Shown here piece by piece: positions 57,641 to 64,000 of a stretch of DNA of 64,000 nt. The stretch comes from Melieria omissa. Lineage: Eukaryota > Arthropoda > Insecta > Diptera > Ulidiidae. Position 1 is the stretch's first letter; the number at the start of each line of letters is the position of its first letter. The notes below the pieces were generated by a model. It was not told the DNA's origin and searched no databases. It worked only from the letters and a program-made list of their open reading frames with translations. The position numbers and the translations under genes are program-made. The stretch covers positions 47,666,404 to 47,730,403 of the forward strand of contig OZ020268.1 of the NCBI GenBank assembly GCA_963971225.1. The letters are read 5' to 3'.

Positions 57641-59234
57641 GCTGCAATAATTCTTTTATGGAACAACTTATAAAAACTGCTATTTCACTTCTTCAGCTTG
57701 TCACAAACACTTTTAGAAAGCTGTCACACACTCTAATATTTCTTGTTTTGCGGAATTTAATGCAGCAATGTGCAATGGACACTTTCAATATGCATAACTA
57801 TTCTAAAATGCATGTCCCAAAAATTTTGGGACATGAGATTTTTCCTACAATTGTTGGGATTTTTATATTCTTAAACTTTTGTGACACACAGCAGCTCATA
57901 TTAAGTGAAAACTAGCGTAGCGCCGCACAAGCGAAAGGATGAAACACGCTCGAGGAAAAACGAAAAAACTGACTAACTGAAGCGGCGCCTAAGCGGCCGT
58001 AACTGGCTATTTGAAAGCGTTTTGAAAGCGTGGCGAAATTTCGCCTGCTCGTTGACATGGAACATGAGCAATGCTGCGGCACGTTATGGCATAGTTTTTT
58101 GTTGTAATTTTGTTGTTGTTGTATGTCAAACGGGGACATGTAAAGTATGTATGTATGTTGCTGGTGAACGGACAGTGTTTTGGCCTGGTTGCGTGCCAAT
58201 GGATTTTGCTGATATGACTGAGAATCGGTGCGGCATACAGCAACCAAAAACAACAATAACAACAACAAGTCGAGCCGGGCGAAGTGCATTGAGTTTTGAC
58301 ACGGTTTTGCATTTAAAACGGAATGGCATGGAATCCGGTGTGCTGGAATTGTTGTCATTGCTGTTGTTGTTGTTATTGTTGTCGAAAGGATGCAGCAGCA
58401 CAATTGCATGTCAATGAATGAGCGCTGTCAGTGTTGTTGTTGTTGTTGTTGGTGAGCTGTGTGAGGTCAACCGTGCGCAGGCGAACGGCAGCCAATCGGT
58501 CAGCAGCTGCTGTTGGCGGTGCTGGCGATGCGATTGGTGATGGCCAAAGCGGTGCGTGTCGATGGGAAAGAGTTGAAAACGTTGTTGAAGTGTTGCTGAT
58601 GAATTTCTGCATTTCAAATTTGTATATGAAAAGTGATTTACCGGTCAGCAGGACCCTCGAGTTGACGGTGTAAAGCGGTGAATTGGGACGCGTGAATTTG
58701 TATCTGTTGTGGTTATGTGGCAATGTTGTGGAGGTGGTTTATGATGACGTGATGAATTTTGAATAGACAAAAATAATGAGCTTGAGCGTCAGCTTCCTAT
58801 GCATATGTGAAGAGTTGAAGAGAGGAAATTTGTTAGTTTAATATGTTTTCTCGGAGATGGGTATTTAAGACAGGGTTTACATTCATTGTGGTTTTCTATG
58901 TTTAAAGGTATATCCCATCGCTGCGCTTTCTTTACGACAATACTGGGTTACATGTTGCATAAGTTTTTTAGGAAAGGAAACTTTGAAGGCTTTGACTTTG
59001 ATGTCCTACTTGTTCCGGTCAATGACTCATGCTCTGATCGAGCAGCATTTTACTTCCTTTAAACCCAAAAATTGGGTAGATTTTCAAGGCTGCTCAAATG
59101 ACGAAGATTGTTTTTAATGCAGAATCCATAAGCTGCCTGCAAAATGCAGAAAAGTCTTTGACGATGGATAATACTTTGAAAATTTACGATCCTTTGTGCT
59201 TTGAACCGATAATGTATCGACTATGTTCCTTTTA
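57641..59234. other. Single-copy island and flanking AT-rich DNA
   Basis: The GC-richer unique core is 57905-58740, with TTG tracts at 58105-58120, 58355-58382 and 58432-58452 and a CAA tract at 58250-58268. AAAATTTTGGGAC-type words occur at 57370 and 57812. Both strands have open frames of 80-165 codons shaped by the tracts; none has a recognisable domain. Confidence 0.35.
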
Positions 59235-59955
59235 ATATAAACAGAGATCTCTTAGACAAGAACCTTCCCAATTTATAAATAATCTTTGACAGAATCTTAT
59301 CAAACTTACGACAAACTCTTAACAGGAACCTATCAGATTTATTAACTATCTTTGACAGAATCCTAGCAAACTTATGAATAAGCTTTGTTAAGAACCTATC
59401 AGATTTATGAATAATCTTTGACAGAATCCTATAGACTTACAAATAATCCTGGTCAAGAACCTATCGGATTTATAAATTATCTTTGAAAGAATCCTATCAG
59501 ACCTACAAATAATCCTCGTCAAGAACCTATCAGATTTGACGGAATCCTATAAGACTTACGAAAAATCTTTGACAGGAACCTATCTGATTTATGAATAATC
59601 CTTGACAGAATCCTATCAGACTTACGAATAATCCTTGACAAGAACGTACTAGACTTACAAATAATCCTCGCCAAGAACGGAATCCTATAAGACTTACGAA
59701 GAATCCTTGACAAGAACCTTATGATTAATCTTTGACAGAATCCTATCAGACTTACAAATTATCCTGGTGAAGAACCTATCGGATTTATAAATTATCTTTG
59801 ACAGAATTCTATCAGACTTACATATAACTATTCTTTGACAGAAACGTATCAGATTTATAAATAATCATTGACAGAATCCTATCACACCTGCGAATAATCC
59901 TTGACAAGAATATACCAGATTTCTTAATAATCTTTGACGAATAATCCTTTCAACG
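59235..59955. repeat. ~34-bp half-unit / ~65-bp unit tandem array
   Basis: Two related half-units alternate: AATAATCTTTGACAGAATCC plus TATCAGACTTACA, and AATAATCCTTGACAAGAACC plus TATCAGATTTATA. About twenty half-units are visible. The minus strand stays open for one stretch as an SRIIRKSDRFL-type repeat, an artefact of the period. Confidence 0.9.
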
Positions 59956-61119
59956 TTTCATTGAAGTGTAATTTCTTTTAAAAAAACGCCAATAAAAGCT
60001 TCACAAAAGCCCATTTTTTACACTATCAGCTCACAAGCACATTATTAATGTCAATAAACAACAAAACAATTTTATTGCCTACTTTAAGGCGAATAAAAAT
60101 ATCAACCAAACAAACCAGCAGACAGACTTTGGCTGGTGGCTTGCTATGAAGATTAACTTTTACTGCTATTTTAAGCAAAGCGACAATAAAAATGGCACAA
60201 CCACGCCCCTTTTTACACCATACTAAAAAAATTACTGCTACTCGAACTAGTAAAATCAATTTTAGTTAAGCTTAGTTACTATTCAAAAGTGTTTAGTAAC
60301 GCTTTGCAACAATTCAATAAATTTCATACCAATAGACTCTGTGCTAATCATTACAACAACAGCACAACTGCACCATTAATTGTCTGCTATATACTAAGAA
60401 CAAAAAACACATTTGTTTTGCCTTAGTGATTTCTTAATGCCGCATAAAGTTGCCGCATTCATTGTGCTTCATTTTATTCGCCGCATTTTAGTCACACTCG
60501 GCCGATGGCGGCGCCGCGTCAATAAAATGCGGTTAATTATGCATATCGCAGCTCATCAACAAATGCTCCACACCGCACGGACAACAACACTCAATTCCAC
60601 ATATCAACGTGACGCGTCGCAACGTTTTCAACGCCAAGCGACGCAGAAGCGCAGCGTTAGTCAACGATGCAGCATAATTATGATTGTTTATGATTATTGG
60701 CCGCAGCGGCATAATTACAGTTGGCCGCCTGATGTTGACGCTAGTGACGCATCATTTGTGCACTAAGCTCTGCAATTTCAAGCGAAACTAGTTAGTATCA
60801 AAGAGGAGCAAAGCTTCGCACATCAGCAAACGCTTGCACCTCGAATATGGGCAGCAATGATAATTTGGTCGATAATTTGATGCGGAAAAGCAATGATATA
60901 CAAACACACAGATAAAGGGTGACCGGATAAGAACGATAAGAAAAGAAATTAAAAAAACAATTGAAACGGATTCTGTTTTTTTGTTTCAAGCTACATTCAT
61001 GCCCATTCAACATTCAAGTTTTTCTTAACCTTTTCTTGATAATTTTCATTCATTTCAAGTGCTTAATATTTTAATATTTGAAGTCAATAAACCTATTAGA
61101 TCATGCCTACTCATACAAA
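59956..61119. other. Single-copy island with clustered ATTA sites
   Basis: The core 60410-60790 is unique and moderately GC-rich. AT-rich flanks contain no recognisable element. Confidence 0.35.
60520..60720. promoter_or_regulatory. Candidate homeodomain/POU-responsive enhancer core
   Basis: TTAATTATGCATAT at 60533-60546 joins a TAATTA homeodomain core to an ATGCATAT octamer-like POU word. Further TAATTA words lie at 60676-60681 and 60712-60717 within a non-repetitive segment. This is a motif-density argument only. Confidence 0.3.
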
Positions 61120-61640
61120 TTCTTAACCCGTTGATGATCTCGTCAGATCTCGATTTTCGAAAAAATTAAAAACAATTGAGCAAATAGAGCAAATTGTTAG
61201 CCCTTAGTTTAAGCTGTTAAATTTGGATTAAAAAAAACTGAAAAACATGCGTCCAATCATTTTAAATTTCAGGCGAATTTCCAAGTCAAACGGCCCATTA
61301 AATGTGTTTCACAGTTACTCTAAACAAACTCTTAACCCACAGTTGACCCTGTCAGGTTTAAATTTTCGAAAAAAAATAAAAAATATACTTGGTTTATTTA
61401 TCATTTGCAGCACTTTCACTCCCCAACTAAATAATGTTTATCTATGCAAACCGTTAACCCTTGGCTTACGCCGATTAATTTGTATTTTCAAAGAATAAAA
61501 AATACATGTCTCATTATTTTCAAATCAATTTTTAAGTCAATAGGCCTATCGGTTCATGTTTGCTTTTTCATAGTCTACCCGTACTCGAACCTTAACCCAT
61601 TGTTGGCTAAGTTAAATTTTGATTACAAAATTTTAAAATA
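61120..61640. repeat. ~120-bp degenerate tandem array with CTTAACCC cores
   Basis: CTTAACCC followed by GTTGATGAYCT-like sequence, then AAATTTTCGAAAAAAATAAAAA, recurs near 61122, 61196 (diverged), 61330, 61449 and 61590. Strongly diverged. Confidence 0.65.
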
Positions 61641-61695
61641 CGTATTGAGTTATTTTTAATTTGGAGGATTTTTTTTAACCACCGTTGAAATCAAG

Positions 61696-61840
61696 TGATG
61701 CTGCAAGTAGTGAGTACTCGGTTTCGAATGAATCCATTGAGTCGAATTGTGAAGGTATCAAACCACCTGAACGTAGCCGCAAGTTACAGCTAATAACACA
61801 ACAACAAAGACCGCACAGCATTGGATTTGTGCTAAATGTG
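61696..61840 (+). CDS. Candidate internal exon, weak
   Basis: A T8 tract and CAAG acceptor-like site precede 61696, and GTGAGA, a good donor, follows at 61841. Between them one frame (codons aligned with 61697) is open and unusually hydrophilic and non-repetitive for this window, with Ser/Glu-rich sequence followed by a basic KPPERSRKLQLITQQQ stretch. If the acceptor is right the exon needs phase 2 from upstream, which does not fit the exon ending at 50632 (phase 1) directly. The minus strand is open too. It may be part of another transcript or chance. Confidence 0.25.
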
Positions 61841-64000
61841 GTGAGAGCATTGTTGTTGTTGTTACGTGCGCAGATGTTGCTAATAATGATGCTGATGATT
61901 GTGCAGATTATGTTGTTGTTGTTGCTATTGCTGGTGCTATGACTGCTGGTTGGCAAAGCGCATCAGTTTGCCAGTAATTATGCGCGCAATTTGCGTGCCA
62001 CCAACAACAATAACAACAAAAACCAGCACACAATACAGCAGCACAATGTTGACGCTCGTCAAACGGGCAACGGTGGGCAGCAATTGGCTGACAACCCTCC
62101 GCCGACCAACCAACCGAACGACCAGTCATCCATCCATGCATCCATTCAGTCGCTCATTCAATCATCCACTTCAGGCATTTGTCGTGCGCGCCGCACTCAT
62201 TTGGTATGCGTGGTTGGTGTGGCGGCCGCCGTCGTCGTCGTCGTCGTCGCTGTCATCGCGGTCGCTGTCAATGTGCGAAAATGTGCCACTCGACGGTGGC
62301 GGTTGCATTGCTGCGTTGATGTTGCCGCGCTGTGCTTAGACACTTTGTGCTTATTGTTGTTGTTGCGCTTCTTCTCATTTCTGCTATGGTTGTTTTTGTT
62401 GTTATATCTTTGCCTTTGCACGGATTATTGAAAAACTATTGCGGCTGCTCTTTTTTCGTTGTTGTTGTTGTTGCGTTCTAACATGTGTGGCATTTTAATA
62501 GGCACTGAACGCACGCGCGCGCGTTTAGGTTTTCAATTTTATTCGCTCTGGCCTGCCGTCTGTCTTTTTTCAATTAAATTTTATGCCAATTTTTTTCAGT
62601 TTTTTCAATTTTGATTTATTTTTTTACTAATTTTTTTCATTTGCTTTTTCGATTTTCCTTTGAGTTACCATTTTCTGCTTTTTTGCCGCGCTTATTTTTT
62701 TGTTTTAGTTTTTTTTGTTGTATTTCATTTCAGCGCGTTGCCGTGCAATTAGCGTTCGAAGTGTCTGCGTATTCACGCCGCGCTGAAGTGTTGATTATGC
62801 TAATTTTGTGCGCTTTTGCTGTATTGTTGTTGTTGTTGTTGTCGATATGATATATGAGCTGACTTGATTTGCTTGAAGTGGGAAGCGCTAAATGATTTCA
62901 CATTTTTTCTCTCACTTCTAATATGCATGAAAATTTCGCACAGTTGTTGAACCAGAAAAACTTGAATGATGTTCAGATTGGAAAAAACAATTCGAAAATT
63001 AAGAATTTTGCAAGTGTATCTCAGATTTTTAAAGCAAAGGAAGTATCCAAATCAGAGGAGATTTTTTTATAGAAGAGATGTTCCTGTCTTTTAAGCCATT
63101 AGGAGATCACAGTGGATCTAATGAGTTGCAGTGAATTAGTCTTTTTTAAGTAGTAATATTCTATGTAGAATTAGCATCAGAATTATTTAAGAAAAAGTAG
63201 ATAGTCGTTCAGTCACAGTGACGTTGGAAGTATCGTACTTTCTGCGCAGATGAGCAACAAACCTTTGCCTTCACTTTGAGATATGGAGGTGGAGTGTTGT
63301 ATTGAGAAGATCTTCTGGTGCTATAAAAGCACTTTAGAATTAAGGACTGATCCCAGAAAGATCAGAAACTAGATAAGTTTTCCCTGTATCCTTAGTCTCG
63401 TTATAAGTCTTGCCAGATATTTCTGAAACCTTCGAAGTTCTTTCAGTATGATTTGTTTTTTGCAAATCCCTTAATAGGTCAACAGTTACAACAAAAAGGA
63501 ACAATTCACCTCAACACATTAAAGTTTATCTCAACTACCTACTTCGTCCATATTGAATCAGCAGTTTCCAGTCAAAGTTTTTGGTTAACCCTTTCAAGCC
63601 GAAAGTTGGCCGAGAGCAAGTTCACCTATTTGTCATCTTATAGGGAAAGCTACGATTTAATTATGGGCTTAATTTAAGAAGGAACCAACAAATTAATATT
63701 TTTGAAAGTGAATTCAAAGAAAATTACAAACATTTTACTGTTATCTCTAAAATTATTTCCAATCATTTGCTGCGATATCAGGGAAAGTTTGTGTTCTAAG
63801 TGAAGTCTACGAATTGGCCGCGTGCGATCAAAACCCTTTTTCTTCAATAATAGTTAAATAAAATCAAAAACTGATAATTTTGTATTTTCCGATAAATATT
63901 AAATAATTTTTCTGTAATTAAAAAATATTGATACAAAAATTATTTAACCCGTTTTAAGCTAAAATGTATCAAAAGTAAACTAGCTCTAGAACTCTAACAA
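61841..64000. other. Single-copy island then AT-rich sequence to the window end
   Basis: GC-richer unique sequence to about 62860 with TTG tracts (61850-61863, 61911-61925, 62355-62365, 62459-62474, 62825-62842) and a GTC run at 62230-62250. 62870-64000 is mixed AT-rich DNA. A lone TTAACCCTTTCAAGCCG at 63585 resembles the MITE termini but no mate was found. No gene supported. Confidence 0.35.

Noticed and set aside
63585..63601. Third piggyBac-like MITE
   Set aside because: TTAACCCTTTCAAGCCG resembles the termini, but no inverted mate with TTAA could be found before the window end.

Overview
The window reads as a gene-poor stretch of an insect genome, most likely a higher fly (Diptera, perhaps a tephritid). 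The reasons are the very frequent CAA/TTG trinucleotide tracts, the CAAA-ATG start context of the one good exon, the remnants of mariner, I/R1-like LINE, piggyBac-like and tRNA-SINE elements, and long AT-rich spacers. No bacterial-type gene organisation, rRNA gene or intact tRNA gene was seen. Species placement is inference.

One convincing protein-coding exon is present: 49999-50632 on the + strand, a Gln/Asn/Ser/Ala-rich N-terminal exon that ends at a splice donor. Its composition is typical of a developmental regulator, but I do not recognise the protein. Three weaker gene-structure candidates are listed at low confidence: a 20-nt start exon with a perfect donor at 6903, a TATA box followed by a GTAAGT donor at 38570-38659, and a possible internal exon at 61696-61840. 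Nearly all other long open frames are TTG/CAA or AT-repeat artefacts.

The layout alternates in a striking way. GC-richer, apparently single-copy islands (for example 2.7-4.1, 5.7-6.9, 8-9.7, 12-14.8, 16-17.7, 21.8-22.3, 27.4-29.6, 31.8-32.9, 35.2-36.3, 38-40.5, 44-45.7, 47.6-48.3, 53.3-56.3, 57.9-58.7, 60.4-60.8 and 61.7-62.9 kb) are separated by blocks of local tandem repeats. There are about seventeen such blocks, almost all with their own unrelated monomer of about 60-210 bp. The islands look like the regulatory domain of a developmental gene; the repeat blocks look like independently expanded spacers. Two blocks (34.3-35.0 and 25.2-25.65 kb) are built from tandem copies of pieces of LINE RNase H coding sequence. 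Two others (46.8-47.6 and 52.5-53.2 kb) are the same family lying on either side of the coding exon and are rich in TGTCACA.

Mobile DNA is minor and decayed. It comprises a LINE 3' end at 0.8-1.5 kb, a tRNA-derived SINE at 10.2-10.5 kb, two short TTAA-flanked piggyBac-like MITEs (42.4 and 54.3 kb), an internally deleted mariner at 51.5-52.0 kb, and a possible LTR remnant at the left edge. Simple repeats include 45 perfect copies of a pentamer at 17.8 kb and a 400-bp polypyrimidine tract at 11.6 kb.
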